From positions 1 through 64,000 of the forward strand of contig DWZA01000088.1 in the NCBI GenBank assembly GCA_019118365.1: 64,000 nucleotides of DNA, in the 5' to 3' direction. Made by a program: the position numbers and the translations under genes. Source of the stretch: Candidatus Lachnoclostridium stercoravium. GTDB taxonomy: Bacteria > Bacillota > Clostridia > Lachnospirales > Lachnospiraceae. Under the pieces are notes generated by a model. That model saw only the letters and a program-made list of their open reading frames with translations. It was not told the DNA's origin and ran no database searches. Of this stretch, positions 19,626 through 31,408 are shown one piece after another (the stretch's first letter is position 1; the number at the start of each line of letters is the position of its first letter).

Positions 19626-20252
19626 CTATTCTACTTCCTCCAGCTTGCTGACGGAGACTTCATAGGCGGTGCGCTTTTCGCACTGGACGTCGCTGATCTT
19701 CTTGGTGTACTCCCGGCTCTGGACGCGCCCCCAGAGGCGGACGCGGGTCCCCACCTGGAAGGCGGAGGCGTACCGGGCGTTTCTTCCCCAGGCGATGCAG
19801 GGTATGTAATCGGACTTGCCGTAAGGCCGGTTTACTGCCAGCAGGATGTCGGCGATCTCGCGGCCTAAGGGCGTTTTCCGGTAAATAGGCTCTTTGCAGA
19901 TGTATCCGTCCAGATAGATCTGGTTCGTCTTTGTATAGTCGGTAAACTCCTCCAGGAAATTCACTTCTCTTACAAATACAGAAAGGACCAAACGGTTTTT
20001 TACCCCTTCATGGCGGTTATAAGAACGGAATTGTCCAATAGCTTCTATGGTCGAGCCTGTGTAATCGGTTTTTACGTCCATGAGCCGTTCCGATACCAGA
20101 AGGGGGATCACGTCCGTCTGGTCGCTGAGCCGGTTTACTTTTAAGTCCACCAGATAGAATCCTTCTCCGAAGACTTCATGGCTGAAGGTAAATCCGCTTA
20201 CGACGGTTCCGATCACACTCACTTTGTTGTTTTCGATCACTTTTTCTGACAT
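19626..20252 (-). CDS. Single-stranded DNA-binding (SSB/OB-fold) family protein
   Basis: MSEKVIENNKVSVIGTVVSGFTFSHEVFGEGFYLVDLKVNRLSDQTDVIPLLVSERL...RVRLWGRVQSREY. Confidence 0.75.
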   Translation of the reverse strand: MSEKVIENNKVSVIGTVVSGFTFSHEVFGEGFYLVDLKVNRLSDQTDVIPLLVSERLMDVKTDYTGSTIEAIGQFRSYNRHEGVKNRLVLSVFVREVNFLEEFTDYTKTNQIYLDGYICKEPIYRKTPLGREIADILLAVNRPYGKSDYIPCIAWGRNARYASAFQVGTRVRLWGRVQSREYTKKISDVQCEKRTAYEVSVSKLEEVE

Positions 20253-20368
20253 AGTATCTTTCTCCTCTTTCATAAACCAATATTTGCTTTGTAAGCTAAT
20301 ACCATATTTATGAAAGGGAGGGCCTTCCTATGAAGAAAAGCCGCCGCAAATTGCGACAGGATACGCCG

Positions 20369-23300
20369 TCAGGCAATATCAAAGAGGGAAAGCTGGTTGG
20401 ATTCCGGGAGATTTCCCAGGATCCCCAGGCTGCTCATCAGGTCGCAGATGGTCTTGCTCACCTTTGCCCTTCCCCTGAAATCCTCTTTGGATAAAAACGG
20501 GCCTGCAGCTACCGCGTCCACAATGGAATCGGCGGCCTTTTCTCCCAGGCCGTCAATGCTGCTTAAAGACGGCATGAGCTTTCCGTCGATGATCTGGAAA
20601 TGCCTCGCCTTTACCCTGGATAAGTCAATGGGCATAAATTCAAAGCCTCTGGCGTACATTTCCTGTACGATCCGCATATCCCGCAGCGTATCCTGTTCTT
20701 TTTTCGAAAGCGTATCCGAGCGTTTCTTATAATCCTCCAGATACCGTTCCAGATTCTCCCGTCCCTGGCACATGATCTCATAGGAAAAAGCGCTGGCTCT
20801 TATGCTGAAAAACGCGGCGTAGTAGGCCAGAGGATAAAAGATCTTGCAGTAGGCGATACGCCACGCCATCATAACGTAAGCCGCGGCGTGGGCCTTGGGG
20901 AACATGTATTTGATCTTTTTGCAGGAACCGATATACCAGTCAGGAACGTTAAAGGAACGCATCTCTTCTTCCCACTCCGGCTTTAAGCCCTTGCCCTTCC
21001 GGACGCTCTCCATGATGGTAAAGGCGTGTCCCGGCGGCAGCCCCTGATGGATCAGATAGATCATAATGTCGTCCCTGGTGCAGATAGCGGTCTGGATCGT
21101 GGCCGTTCCTTCCTGGATCAGGGTCTGGGCGTTGCCCAGCCATACGTCCGTACCATGGGCAAGGCCTGCGATGCGGACCAGGTCGGAGAAATACTTCGGC
21201 TGGGTGTCAAGAAGCATCTGCATAGCGAAATCCGTACCGAACTCCGGCACTCCCAGGGCTCCCAGCTTGCAGCCTCCGATGTCCTCCGGCCTGATCCCCA
21301 GAGCTTCTGTGCTCTGGAACAGGCTCATAACTTCTTTGCTGTCCAGAGGGATGTCCTTTACCGGATCCAGGCCCGTCAGGTCCTGGAGCATACGGATCAT
21401 GGTAGGATCATCGTGTCCCAGTATATCCAGCTTCAAAAGGTTATGGTCAATGGAGTGGTAGTCAAAATGGGTAGTTATGGTGGACGTGGTCATATCGTTG
21501 GCCGGATGCTGCACCGGGGTAAAGGAATAGATCTCCTCTCCCAGAGGCAGCACGATGATACCGCCTGGATGCTGGCCCGTAGTCCTGCGCACTCCCACGC
21601 AGCCCTGGACGATCCGGTTGATCTCGCAGTTCCGCTTTCTCACTCCATGTTCTTCAAAATAATTTTTCACATATCCGTAGGCGGTCTTATCCGCCAGGGT
21701 GCCGATGGTCCCGGCGCGGTAGGTCTGTCCTTTTCCGAAAATGACCTCTGTGTAGTCGTGGGCCTTGCTCTGGTATTCTCCGGAGAAATTCAGGTCGATA
21801 TCCGGCTCCTTATTTCCCTCGAAGCCGAGGAACGTCTCAAAGGGGATATCAAACCCGTCTTTTTTCAGCAAAGTCCCGCATACCGGGCAGTTCTTATCCG
21901 GCATATCGCAGCCGGCCATGCCGGAAAACTTCTTTACTTCCTCCGAATCAAACTCGGAGTAGTGGCAGTTGGGGCAGTAATAATGAGGACTTAAGGGATT
22001 TACTTCCGTGATCCCCGCCATGGTGGCCACGAAGGAGGAACCGACGGAACCACGGGAGCCCACCAGGTAGCCGTCCTCGTTGGACTTCCACACCAGCTTC
22101 TGGGCGATGATGTACATCACGGCGAAGCCGTTGCTGATGATGGAGTTCAGCTCTCTTTCCAGCCGTTCTACGACGATCTCCGGCAGGTCTTCCCCGTAGA
22201 TCTCGTGGGCCCGGTCATAGCAGATCTTTCTCAGGGTCTTGTCTGAATCCGGAATGACCGGCGGACATTTGTCCGGCCGCACCGGAGAGATATTTTCGCA
22301 CATATCGGCGATCATCCTGGTGTTTTTCACCACCACTTCATAGGCCTTATCCGGCCCAAGGTATTCAAATTCCTTCAGCATCTCTTCCGTCGTCCGCAGG
22401 TAAAGGGGCGCCTGTTCGTCGCTGTCCTTAAAGCCCTGCCCCGCCATGATGATCCTGCGGTATATCTCATCCTGGGGATCCAGGAAATGAACGTCGCAGG
22501 TGGCGCATACTGGCTTTCCGAATTTTTCTCCCAGGCTTACGATCCTGCGGTTCATGTCTATCAAGTCGTCCATGGTCTTTACCGTGCTTTTTTCATCCCT
22601 GAGCATAAACGCGTTATTGCCCAAAGGCTGGATCTCCAGGTAGTCGTAGAAATTTACGATCCTGGCGATCTCCGAATCGGATACTCCCCGCAGCACTGCC
22701 TGGTACAGCTCTCCGGCTTCGCAGGCGGATCCGATGATCAGGCCTTCCCTGTACTGATCTAACAGGGTCTTCGGGATCCTGGGCCTTCTTGCAAAGTAAG
22801 TGATGTGGGAAAGAGATACCAGCCGGTACAGGTTCACCCTCCCCACGTCGTTTTTTGCAAGGATGATCACATGGTAGGTAGGCATTTTCCGTACCGTCTC
22901 GATCCCGATCTTTCCTTCTGCGTTCAGCTGGGCCAGGTCGGCGATACCCCGTTCCTTTAACATCTCTGCAAATTTTACAAAGATCTCCGCTGTAGCTCCC
23001 GCGTCGTCCACCGCCCTGTGATGGTTTTCCAGGGAAACTCCAAGAGCCTTGGCCACAGTGTCCAGCTTAAAACGGCTTAAGTTAGGAAGGAGCAGCTGGG
23101 CCAGAGCCACCGTATCCACCACAGTAGGGGAAAATGGGATCTCCTGTCTCGCACAGTTATGGGCGATAAAGCTTACGTCAAAAGAGGCGTTGTGCCCCAC
23201 CAGGACTGCGTCGCCGCAAAATTCCAGGAATTTCGGAAGGGCTTCTTCAATAAACGGCGCCGCAAGGACCATGTTGTCATTGATCCCCGTAAGCTTTTCG

Positions 23301-24838
23301 ATCTCGTAAGGGATAGGCACGTCCGGATTCACAAAACTGCTGAAACGGTCTGTGATCTTTCCGTTTTCCACCTTGACCGCGCCGATCTCGATGATGCGGT
23401 TCTTTTCCGGACTCAGACCGGTAGTCTCTAAGTCAAAGACCACGTAGGTATCGTCCAGGCTCTGTCCATGCTGGTTCTCCGCCATCTCCCTGGCGTCGTC
23501 CACCAGATAGCCTTCCACGCCGTAAAGGACCTTAAAGTCGTCGCCCTTGTCCAGAGAGTGGAGGGCGTCCGGGAAGGCCTGCACGCAGCCGTGGTCTGTC
23601 ACCGCGATCGCCGGCATCCCCCATTTTTTCGCCCTTTTGATGATATCCTTTACCTCAGAAACGCCGTCCATGTCGCTCATCTTCGTATGACAGTGAAGCT
23701 CCACCCGTTTTTCCAGGCTGTTGTCCATGCGGCTGCCGGTAAAATCCGCGCACTTTTTGATGCCCACTACGGAGCCCAGAGTCAGCTCTCCGTCGAACTT
23801 GTCAATGGTGGTAACGCCTTTGATCTTTATGAAGCTTTCCTCATTGATCGCGGCCTTCGCCGCTTCCAGCATATCCTCTCTTGGAAACAGCTTTACCGTC
23901 AGGGTGTCGGTAAAGTCCGTAAGGTCAAAGATCACAAGGGTACGGCCGCTGCGAAGCTCCCGGAACTCTTTTGCGATGATCTTTCCTCTTAAGACCACTT
24001 CTCCGTTTTCCCCTTCGATCTTGTCGATCTCCACCAGGCCGTCGTCGTCAAAATCCCGTCCGTAAAGGACGTCCGGATTATCCGGCTTTTTATAAGTTCT
24101 CTTCCCGCCGTCCTTTTTCGCCTCAAACGGCGCTGCTTTCTGCCCCCGCCCCTCCGGCCGTTCCTGTCTGGCCGCCGGAGCTTTTGTCTCTTTTTTCGCA
24201 GCTGCGGGAATATCTTCTGCAAAGGGGATCTCTTCCTCAGAAGAGAGGGACGCCTTTTGAGCGATCTCCATGACCTCCCGCTCCATCTGAGCCTCTTTTA
24301 AGGCCTTTCGTTTATCTGGTTTTGGCTGGATATATTTATATTCGATCTCAACAGGAAGCCCGCAGCGCTCGTGGAACACCTTTTCCAGGATGCGTTTCAG
24401 CTCCCCGCACCGCTCCCGGTTCACCATGGTATCCTCTACCGTCATCTGGAGCACGTCCGGCTGAGGGAAGGAATATTCTGTTTTCCGCAGTATGTTGTAC
24501 TCTACGATGCTGTAATTTTTCAGTTCTAAAAGAAGGCTGTCCCGGTATACGGCCAAAAGCTTTTCCGGCGTATACTGGCTGGACAGCCGGTATCGTTCCA
24601 TGATCTTTACCGCAAGCTTTTTTCCTGGGAACAGCTGGTCCCGGATGCCCCGCTCCAGATCATAGATATTTTTCTTATGGATCAGCCTTGGGCTGATAAT
24701 ATAGATGCGGAGGGCGCTCCTATCTCTGGGGGCGGAAACCTTTTCCACCTCCACCATCGACAGGACCCCCCTCATTTCGTCCGTCATATTCAGGTCAGGA
24801 AATACATCCAGAAATTTTTTTGCCATTCTCTCTGTCAC
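20369..24838 (-). CDS. polC: DNA polymerase III alpha subunit, Gram-positive PolC type
   Basis: 1489 aa; PHP motif ([15 protein letters not shown]), exonuclease motif ([24 protein letters not shown]), PolC polymerase domain. Confidence 0.98.
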   Translation of the reverse strand: MTERMAKKFLDVFPDLNMTDEMRGVLSMVEVEKVSAPRDRSALRIYIISPRLIHKKNIYDLERGIRDQLFPGKKLAVKIMERYRLSSQYTPEKLLAVYRDSLLLELKNYSIVEYNILRKTEYSFPQPDVLQMTVEDTMVNRERCGELKRILEKVFHERCGLPVEIEYKYIQPKPDKRKALKEAQMEREVMEIAQKASLSSEEEIPFAEDIPAAAKKETKAPAARQERPEGRGQKAAPFEAKKDGGKRTYKKPDNPDVLYGRDFDDDGLVEIDKIEGENGEVVLRGKIIAKEFRELRSGRTLVIFDLTDFTDTLTVKLFPREDMLEAAKAAINEESFIKIKGVTTIDKFDGELTLGSVVGIKKCADFTGSRMDNSLEKRVELHCHTKMSDMDGVSEVKDIIKRAKKWGMPAIAVTDHGCVQAFPDALHSLDKGDDFKVLYGVEGYLVDDAREMAENQHGQSLDDTYVVFDLETTGLSPEKNRIIEIGAVKVENGKITDRFSSFVNPDVPIPYEIEKLTGINDNMVLAAPFIEEALPKFLEFCGDAVLVGHNASFDVSFIAHNCARQEIPFSPTVVDTVALAQLLLPNLSRFKLDTVAKALGVSLENHHRAVDDAGATAEIFVKFAEMLKERGIADLAQLNAEGKIGIETVRKMPTYHVIILAKNDVGRVNLYRLVSLSHITYFARRPRIPKTLLDQYREGLIIGSACEAGELYQAVLRGVSDSEIARIVNFYDYLEIQPLGNNAFMLRDEKSTVKTMDDLIDMNRRIVSLGEKFGKPVCATCDVHFLDPQDEIYRRIIMAGQGFKDSDEQAPLYLRTTEEMLKEFEYLGPDKAYEVVVKNTRMIADMCENISPVRPDKCPPVIPDSDKTLRKICYDRAHEIYGEDLPEIVVERLERELNSIISNGFAVMYIIAQKLVWKSNEDGYLVGSRGSVGSSFVATMAGITEVNPLSPHYYCPNCHYSEFDSEEVKKFSGMAGCDMPDKNCPVCGTLLKKDGFDIPFETFLGFEGNKEPDIDLNFSGEYQSKAHDYTEVIFGKGQTYRAGTIGTLADKTAYGYVKNYFEEHGVRKRNCEINRIVQGCVGVRRTTGQHPGGIIVLPLGEEIYSFTPVQHPANDMTTSTITTHFDYHSIDHNLLKLDILGHDDPTMIRMLQDLTGLDPVKDIPLDSKEVMSLFQSTEALGIRPEDIGGCKLGALGVPEFGTDFAMQMLLDTQPKYFSDLVRIAGLAHGTDVWLGNAQTLIQEGTATIQTAICTRDDIMIYLIHQGLPPGHAFTIMESVRKGKGLKPEWEEEMRSFNVPDWYIGSCKKIKYMFPKAHAAAYVMMAWRIAYCKIFYPLAYYAAFFSIRASAFSYEIMCQGRENLERYLEDYKKRSDTLSKKEQDTLRDMRIVQEMYARGFEFMPIDLSRVKARHFQIIDGKLMPSLSSIDGLGEKAADSIVDAVAAGPFLSKEDFRGRAKVSKTICDLMSSLGILGNLPESNQLSLFDIA

Positions 24839-25920
24839 CTTCCGGCTTTTAAAGCCATTTCTCTCAGTTCCTCATGGAGGACTTCCAGAAGCTGGTCCTC
24901 CGGCACCTTTCTCACCGCCTGGCCTTTTTTGATCAGCAGGCCTTCGCCGATACCGCCGGCAATGCCGATATCCGCTTCCCTGGCTTCGCCCGGACCGTTT
25001 ACCACGCAGCCCATGACAGCTACCTTAATATCCAGGCCGTCAAATTCCGTCACCATATTTTCCACCTGGTTAGCCAGGCTGATCAGATCGATCCTGGTCC
25101 TTCCGCATGTAGGGCAGGAAACTACTTCGATCCCGCCTTTCCGCAGGTTCAACGCTTTCAGTATCATCTTTGCGGACTTCACTTCTTCTACCGGATCGCC
25201 GGTAAGGGAAACGCGGATCGTATCCCCGATCCCCTCGTACAGGATCACGCCCAGTCCCACGGCGGATTTGATGTTGCCAGCCGTAATGGTCCCCGCTTCT
25301 GTGATCCCCACATGAAGGGGATGATCCGTCTTTTCTGCGATCAGCTCATGGGCCCGGATGCACATCATCACGTCGGAAGATTTGATGCTGATGACCAGGT
25401 TGTCGTAACCCATATCCTCGATCAGCCGCACCTTGTCCAGGGCGCTTTCCACCAGGCCTTCCGCCGTCACGCCGCCGTATTTTTCCAGAAGCGGCTTTTC
25501 CAGGGAGCCGCTGTTAACGCCTACCCGGATAGGGATCCCGTACTCCTTCGCCTTATCTACCACTGCTTTTACCCGTCCGCTGTCCCCAATATTTCCCGGA
25601 TTGATACGGATCTTATCCGCTCCGTTCTCGATAGCGGCCACTGCCAGCCGGTAATCAAAATGGATATCCGCCACCAGGGGGATATGGATCCTCTTTTTGA
25701 TCTCCTTCAGGCTCTGGGCCGCTTCCATCGTCGGCACAGCCACTCGGATGATCTCGCAGCCTGCCGCTTCCAACTTAAGGGTCTGGGCTACCGTCGCCTC
25801 CACGTCTTCCGTCTTCGTATTGCACATAGACTGGATCAGCACCGGATTGCCGCCCCCGATCACCCGGTCCCCGATCCTGACTATTTTTGTATGTTCCCGA
25901 AACATTTTCTCATCCTCCAT
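24835..25920 (-). CDS. ispG: 4-hydroxy-3-methylbut-2-en-1-yl diphosphate synthase
   Basis: [39 protein letters not shown]...; [11 protein letters not shown]. Confidence 0.97.
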   Translation of the reverse strand: MEDEKMFREHTKIVRIGDRVIGGGNPVLIQSMCNTKTEDVEATVAQTLKLEAAGCEIIRVAVPTMEAAQSLKEIKKRIHIPLVADIHFDYRLAVAAIENGADKIRINPGNIGDSGRVKAVVDKAKEYGIPIRVGVNSGSLEKPLLEKYGGVTAEGLVESALDKVRLIEDMGYDNLVISIKSSDVMMCIRAHELIAEKTDHPLHVGITEAGTITAGNIKSAVGLGVILYEGIGDTIRVSLTGDPVEEVKSAKMILKALNLRKGGIEVVSCPTCGRTRIDLISLANQVENMVTEFDGLDIKVAVMGCVVNGPGEAREADIGIAGGIGEGLLIKKGQAVRKVPEDQLLEVLHEELREMALKAGR

Positions 25921-26991
25921 TTATAACAGGCTTCGTATATCATTAAATAAAACGATGACCATTAACGCCATCAGGCAGGCCAGGCCGGCCATATGGACCA
26001 TTCCTTCTTTCTCGCTGTCAATGGGCTTGCCCCGCACCAGCTCGATGAGCAAAAAGACCAGGCGTCCTCCGTCCAGGGCCGGTATGGGGAGAAGGTTCAT
26101 GATCCCCAGGCTGGCGCTTAAGATCAGGCACCAGTAGGAAAGGGTAAGGAGGATCGCCGTACCGCCGGCTTCCCTGCTCTCTCCCACAGTGCCGCCGATC
26201 ATGGAAACGATCCGTACCGGACCTGCTACCGCCTCGTCTGCGGCGATCTGCTTTGTAAACAGCATCTTCAGGCTGATAAATGTAGAACGGATGCAGTAAT
26301 TCACCTCATAGAGGCTGTCTCCGATGATCCCGGCAATGCTGTCCGGCTTTTCGTAGATATTGTAAAAACTGATCCCCATCAGATAAGTGCCTGCTTCCGG
26401 GGAATATTCCGGAGTGATGGAAATCGTGCGCTCCTCATAATCCCCGCCGTTTTCCCAGCTTCCGTCTGCCGGCCTCTGGTAGGTCAGCTCCACCTCCCGT
26501 CCGCTGTGAGACATCATATAGAGCATGATATCCCGGTAAGTCCGGATCTTCTGCCCATTGATCTCCACTACCTTGTCTCCCGGCATAAGATCTGTCTCAG
26601 CTGCAGGCGTTCCCTCCGATACTCCATATACGTAAGCCGTGTCCTGTCCGATGGACAGTACGATAACGATCGCGAAAAGGAACGCCAGTATAAAGTTAAA
26701 AAACGGGCCTGCGAAGATCACAGATATCCGTCCCAGCACCGGCTTATTGTTAAATGCCTTTGGATCCGGGTCGTCTGCGTCTTCTCCCACCATCATGCAG
26801 GATCCTCCAAAAGGAAGTATCTTGATGGAATACCGGGTCTCCCCTTTCTGAAAACTGCAAAGCCTGGGCCCCATGCCGATGGAAAATTCCACCACGCCGA
26901 TCCCATTGATCTTGGCCAGCAGAAAATGCCCGAACTCATGGACCAGCACCACCAGTCCGAACACCAGCACCGCCAAAATGATATTCAGCAA
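25921..26991 (-). CDS. rseP: RIP metalloprotease (site-2 protease)
   Basis: VLVHEFGHFLLAKINGIGVVEFSIGMGP (HExxH), PDZ segment, NLLPIPALDGGR. Confidence 0.95.
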   Translation of the reverse strand: MLNIILAVLVFGLVVLVHEFGHFLLAKINGIGVVEFSIGMGPRLCSFQKGETRYSIKILPFGGSCMMVGEDADDPDPKAFNNKPVLGRISVIFAGPFFNFILAFLFAIVIVLSIGQDTAYVYGVSEGTPAAETDLMPGDKVVEINGQKIRTYRDIMLYMMSHSGREVELTYQRPADGSWENGGDYEERTISITPEYSPEAGTYLMGISFYNIYEKPDSIAGIIGDSLYEVNYCIRSTFISLKMLFTKQIAADEAVAGPVRIVSMIGGTVGESREAGGTAILLTLSYWCLILSASLGIMNLLPIPALDGGRLVFLLIELVRGKPIDSEKEGMVHMAGLACLMALMVIVLFNDIRSLL

Positions 26992-26992
26992 T

Positions 26993-28135
26993 TCACCACC
27001 TGCTTTCTATATATTGATAAACTTCCTGTTCTGTCTCCAGGATCTCTTCCAGACCTGGATCGCTGATAAATCTATGTTCCCTCATGGCTCCTTCGATGAT
27101 ATCCGTGATCTCAAGGTAAGAGATCCTGCGGTTTAAGAACAGGCTGACCGCCTTTTCATTGGCCGCGTTAAAGGCCGTAGGCATGGAACCTCCGGTCCTT
27201 CCGGCTTCATAAGCAAGAGCCAGACCCCGGAAATTCTCCAGATCCGGCTTCTCAAAGCGGATCTCTGTAAGCTTTGAAAAATCCAGCCGTTCGCCTGGAA
27301 GATACCGCCGCTGGGGATAATACAGGGCGTACTGGATCGGCAGCTTCATATCAGGAGTCCCCAGCTGGGCGATCACCGCCCCGTCTTCAAATTCTACCAT
27401 GGAATGGATAATGCTCTGGGGCTGGACCACCACTTCTACTTCGTCCATGGACACGTCGAAGAGCCAGTGAGCCTCCATGACCTCCAGGCCCTTGTTGACC
27501 ATGGTGGACGAATCGATAGTGATCTTTCTTCCCATAGACCAGTTAGGATGCTTTAAGGCATCCTCCACCTGGATATCCTTCATCTCTTCCCTCGTCTTTC
27601 CCCGGAACGGCCCGCCGGAAGCAGTAAGGAGGATCCTGCTGATCCTGTTTTCCCTCTCTCCGTTTAAGCACTGGAAGATCGCGCTGTGTTCGCTGTCTAC
27701 AGGAAGAAGACGCACATGGTAGGAACGGATCAGCGGCATGATGATATGGCCCGCTGTCACAAGCGTCTCTTTGTTGGCCAGGGCGATATCCTTTCCTGCC
27801 TTGATGGCGGCGATGGTGGGGCGGATGCCGATCATGCCTACAACCGCTGTCACCAGGATCTGCACGTCGCCTTTTGTAGCGGCTTCCATCAGCCCGTTCA
27901 TGCCGGATACTACCCGTACAGGAAGATCCCTGACCCTTATCCTTAAATCGTCGGCCTTTTCTTTCGACCAGACTGCCGCAAGTCCAGGCTTAAATTCCCG
28001 GATCTGCTGCTCTAAAAGGTCGATATTGCTCCCCGCCGCCAGCGCCGTCACCTGGATATCCCTGTTGTTTCTCACAACTTCCAGGGTCTGGGTGCCGATC
28101 GAGCCGGTAGAGCCGAGAATCCCTATTTTTTTCAT
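26993..28135 (-). CDS. dxr: 1-deoxy-D-xylulose 5-phosphate reductoisomerase
   Basis: MKKIGILGSTGSIGTQTLEVVR...; LANKETLVTAG. Confidence 0.97.
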   Translation of the reverse strand: MKKIGILGSTGSIGTQTLEVVRNNRDIQVTALAAGSNIDLLEQQIREFKPGLAAVWSKEKADDLRIRVRDLPVRVVSGMNGLMEAATKGDVQILVTAVVGMIGIRPTIAAIKAGKDIALANKETLVTAGHIIMPLIRSYHVRLLPVDSEHSAIFQCLNGERENRISRILLTASGGPFRGKTREEMKDIQVEDALKHPNWSMGRKITIDSSTMVNKGLEVMEAHWLFDVSMDEVEVVVQPQSIIHSMVEFEDGAVIAQLGTPDMKLPIQYALYYPQRRYLPGERLDFSKLTEIRFEKPDLENFRGLALAYEAGRTGGSMPTAFNAANEKAVSLFLNRRISYLEITDIIEGAMREHRFISDPGLEEILETEQEVYQYIESRW

Positions 28136-28164
28136 AGCGCAGTTTCCCCCGTTTATCTTTTTGT

Positions 28165-28317
28165 GTAACAGTTCAGGATGGCGGGAAAACAGGGGCAAAA
28201 ACAGGCGTTAAGCTTGCTTATACGCTTGCTTTTGCCCCTGTTTTCCCATCGGATGACATACGATGCTTCTTGTCCGGCCCTGGCCGGGCAAGAAGATGTG
28301 CCGTCCTGAACGGTTAC
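28165..28317. mobile_element. MITE-like element copy A
   Basis: Terminal inverted repeats gtaacagttcaggatggc / gccgtcctgaacggttac; internal hairpins aaaacaggggcaaaa...ttttgcccctgtttt and cttcttgtccggcc..ggccgggcaagaag; flanks ctttttgt/cttttagt. Confidence 0.75.
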
Positions 28318-28320
28318 CTT

Positions 28321-29124
28321 TTAGTAACTTAAAAATGTCAGGATGAAAAAGATCGCCGGAGCTGTGAACAGCATACTGTCAAACCGGTCCAGGATCCCTC
28401 CGTGTCCCGGTATCAGGTTTCCGTAATCTTTTACATTATGATTTCTCTTTACCGCAGATGCCGCCAGATCTCCGATCTGGGAAATGACCGCGGCTGCCCC
28501 GCAGGCTGCGGCGCAGATCAGAACAGGCGCTTCCATCTCTGTCATATTGCCCCCGAACGCAAGGCCATATACGCCTCCCAGGATAATGGCGCCCAGGGTT
28601 CCTCCTACGGCTCCTTCTATGGATTTTTTCGGGCTTAAGACAGGCGCCATCTTATGCTTTCCAAGGAGCATGCCGCTGCAGTAAGCAAAGGTGTCGCAGC
28701 CCCAGGAACTGATGAAGACCAGCCACACCGCGTACATGCCGTCTTCCATCATCCGCGTCTGGTAAAGGTAGGACAGCATGACCGCCACGTAAAACACGCC
28801 GAAAAACGCTCCCGTCACCTGGTCGGTCTTGTATGTGGGAAAAGTCACCACATACATGGTCATGAAAAGAAATACCGCGGCGATGATGACAAATTCGATA
28901 TGCTGCTTTCCGTCGAACCACAGAAGGCCGTAATAGACCGCCGCCAGCAGATAGCCCATAGCTCCAAGGACGTTTTTATGGATCCCCAGGACCCGATAAA
29001 ATTCAAAGAGTCCGGCCAGTGAAAGGATTCCCGTCACAAAGAAAAGTATGCTTCCGCCTTTGATCACTACCGCCAGAGCGATCAGGACGAGGATGATGCC
29101 GCTTAGCAGCCTTTTTGTAAACAT
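28321..29124 (-). CDS. cdsA: Phosphatidate cytidylyltransferase
   Basis: MFTKRLLSGIILVLIALAVV...; KKSIEGAVGG and NLIPGHGGILDRFDSMLF signatures. Confidence 0.95.
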   Translation of the reverse strand: MFTKRLLSGIILVLIALAVVIKGGSILFFVTGILSLAGLFEFYRVLGIHKNVLGAMGYLLAAVYYGLLWFDGKQHIEFVIIAAVFLFMTMYVVTFPTYKTDQVTGAFFGVFYVAVMLSYLYQTRMMEDGMYAVWLVFISSWGCDTFAYCSGMLLGKHKMAPVLSPKKSIEGAVGGTLGAIILGGVYGLAFGGNMTEMEAPVLICAAACGAAAVISQIGDLAASAVKRNHNVKDYGNLIPGHGGILDRFDSMLFTAPAIFFILTFLSY

Positions 29125-29143
29125 GCATATCATCCCCTTCCGA

Positions 29144-29878
29144 TCATTTTTCTTTGACTCCGCCAAACCGGCGGTCTCTGCTATTATACGCGATGATAGC
29201 CTTTTCCAATTCCTCTTTGGAGAAATCCGGCCACAGGCAGTCTGTAACATAAAGCTCCGTATAGGCCAGCTGCCACAGGAGGTAGTTGGAAAGCCTCAAT
29301 TCGCCGCTGGTACGGATCAGAAGATCCGGATCCGGCATATCCGCCGTATCCAGATAGGAAGCAAAGGAAGCCTCTGTAAGGTCCTTCGGATCCAGTTTTC
29401 CTTCTTTTACGTCTTCCGCCATCTTTCTGGCCGCCCGCACGATCTCGTCCCTGCCTCCGTAGTTAACGGCAATGACAAAGGTCAGACCGGTGTTGTCCTT
29501 TGTCTCCCGTTCCAGACGGTTGATGCCTTCTACGATGTCTTTATCAAAACGGCTTCTTTCACCGATCATCTTCACTCTTACATTATTGGCTTTCGCGATC
29601 TTCAAAAGCCTTACCATATAGAAACGGAACAGCTGCATAAGCGCGCCCACTTCTTCTGCGGAGCGCTTCCAGTTCTCCGTGGAGAATCCGTATACTGTAA
29701 GATAGCGGATCCCCATCCTGGCCGCGATCTCCACCGTCTTCTCTACGGTCACGCAGCCTTCTTTATGTCCCATGGTCCTGGGCAGCCCTCTTTTCTTCGC
29801 CCACCGTCCGTTTCCGTCCAGGATCAGGGCTACATGCTGCGGGATCACCATATTCTCAAGATTATTTTCCATAATCAT
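29144..29878 (-). CDS. uppS: Isoprenyl transferase (undecaprenyl diphosphate synthase)
   Basis: PQHVALILDGNGRWAKKRGLPRTMGHKEG...; RTSGELRLSNYLLWQLAYTEL. Confidence 0.97.
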   Translation of the reverse strand: MIMENNLENMVIPQHVALILDGNGRWAKKRGLPRTMGHKEGCVTVEKTVEIAARMGIRYLTVYGFSTENWKRSAEEVGALMQLFRFYMVRLLKIAKANNVRVKMIGERSRFDKDIVEGINRLERETKDNTGLTFVIAVNYGGRDEIVRAARKMAEDVKEGKLDPKDLTEASFASYLDTADMPDPDLLIRTSGELRLSNYLLWQLAYTELYVTDCLWPDFSKEELEKAIIAYNSRDRRFGGVKEK

Positions 29879-29956
29879 CCACCTTCCTGTATGAATCGCG
29901 ATCGGATAAGGGGCGAAATCTCCCTATCCGCCGCCTGCCGGGCTTATCGCGCATAA

Positions 29957-29988
29957 AAGCAGGGCGGGTCCTGCTGTTCCCGCCCCGA
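29957..29988 (-). terminator. Hairpin terminator-like element between frr and uppS
   Basis: Minus strand GGGGCGGGaacagcaggaCCCGCCCTGCTTTTATG. Confidence 0.6.
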
Positions 29989-30008
29989 ATGTCTTCAAAA
30001 TCACGCTT

Positions 30009-30566
30009 TTATACTGTCATGATCTCTTTCATCTTAGTCTCGACCGCTTTGTCGATCTTCTCGATCATCTTATCTGTCAGCTTCTGGATCTTCTCCTCTG
30101 CCTCTGTCTTCTCATCCTCTGAGATCTCGTCAGCCTTTTCCATCTTCTTGAAAGAATCATTGGCATCCCTGCGGATGTTGCGGACTGCTACCTTCGCGCC
30201 TTCGCCTTTCTTCTTCACGTCTTTTGCAAGCTCTTTTCTGCGCTCCTCGGTCAGCTCCGGGAATACCAGGCGGATCACGGAGCCGTCGTTTGTGGGATTG
30301 ATCCCCAGGTCAGATGTAAGGATCGCCTTCTCGATGGCCTTTAACAGGCTCTTTTCCCACGGCTGGATAACGAGCATCCTCGCTTCCGGAACGGAAACGT
30401 TGCCTACCTGCTGGATCGGCGTCGGAGTGCCGTAATAATCCACCCGGATCTTATCCAATACTTTTGGATTCGCCCTTCCTGCGCGGATGGATGCATACTC
30501 GTTCAGCAGTGCGTCCAGCGATTTGTTCATCTTGTCCTCATAAACCTGAAATTTCTCCTTGTCCAT
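30009..30566 (-). CDS. frr: Ribosome recycling factor
   Basis: [47 protein letters not shown]. Confidence 0.97.
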   Translation of the reverse strand: MDKEKFQVYEDKMNKSLDALLNEYASIRAGRANPKVLDKIRVDYYGTPTPIQQVGNVSVPEARMLVIQPWEKSLLKAIEKAILTSDLGINPTNDGSVIRLVFPELTEERRKELAKDVKKKGEGAKVAVRNIRRDANDSFKKMEKADEISEDEKTEAEEKIQKLTDKMIEKIDKAVETKMKEIMTV

Positions 30567-30578
30567 AAAATCCTCCTG

Positions 30579-31280
30579 TTACACGGTCACTACTGTGCCA
30601 TTTATTTTTCCCTGCATCGCATTGGCAATGCTGTCTTTTTCATTGAGATCAAATACCGCCATAGGCATCTTGTGCTCCATGCACATGATAGAAGCGGTCA
30701 GATCCACTACCGCAAGCTTTTTCTCGATCACTTCCTCAATGGAAATGGTGTCGTACTTTTTCGCCGCAGGATTGATCTTCGGATCGCTGTCATATACGCC
30801 GTCTATGGCTTTTGCAAGAAGGATGCAGTCCGCCTCCATCTCCACCGCCCGCAGTACGATGCCTGTATCGGTGGAAAAATACGGGTGGCCGGTGCCTCCT
30901 GCGAAAAATACAACAACGCCCTCTTCAAAATATCCGTTCGCCCTGTCCTTGGAAAACAGCTCCGTCATGGAACCGCAGGCAAAAGGCGTAAGGATCGCGG
31001 TCTTCATGCCTTCTGTACGGAATATCTCGGAAGCGTAAATACAGTTCATCACTGTGGCGAGCATCCCGATCTGATCCGCCTTCGTACGGTCGATAGCATT
31101 GCTCGTCCGGCCTCTCCAGAAATTGCCTCCGCCGATGACGATGCCTACCTGGACTCCGGCTTCTACTGATATCTTAACCTGCCTGGCCACTTCGCGGACA
31201 GTATCTTCGTCAAATCCCGTCTTCTTTGGGCCGGCAAGGGCTTCCCCGCTGAGTTTCAGCAGCACTCTCTTGTTCTTCAT
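30579..31280 (-). CDS. pyrH: UMP kinase
   Basis: KNKRVLLKLSGEAL...GIVIGGGNFWRGR. Confidence 0.97.
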   Translation of the reverse strand: MKNKRVLLKLSGEALAGPKKTGFDEDTVREVARQVKISVEAGVQVGIVIGGGNFWRGRTSNAIDRTKADQIGMLATVMNCIYASEIFRTEGMKTAILTPFACGSMTELFSKDRANGYFEEGVVVFFAGGTGHPYFSTDTGIVLRAVEMEADCILLAKAIDGVYDSDPKINPAAKKYDTISIEEVIEKKLAVVDLTASIMCMEHKMPMAVFDLNEKDSIANAMQGKINGTVVTV

Positions 31281-31408
31281 CTGTCTGTCTCCTGGTTCTT
31301 ATTGTCTGCGATCGCATGTCCGCGCCGCTTTCTGGCGTTCTGAGCGATCGCTGCTATTCCTTAATACTATAGCATAAATTTTTCCATTTGAAAAGGCCGG
31401 AGTGACCT

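Noticed and set aside
21026-25926. Long plus-strand ORFs (e.g. 21026-21994, 24874-25926)
   Set aside because: Shadow ORFs opposite polC and ispG; no independent coding evidence.
31308-31356. GCGATCGC pair (HIP1-like repeat) upstream of pyrH
   Set aside because: Only two copies forming an inverted repeat; more simply a hairpin or terminator between pyrH and its upstream region.
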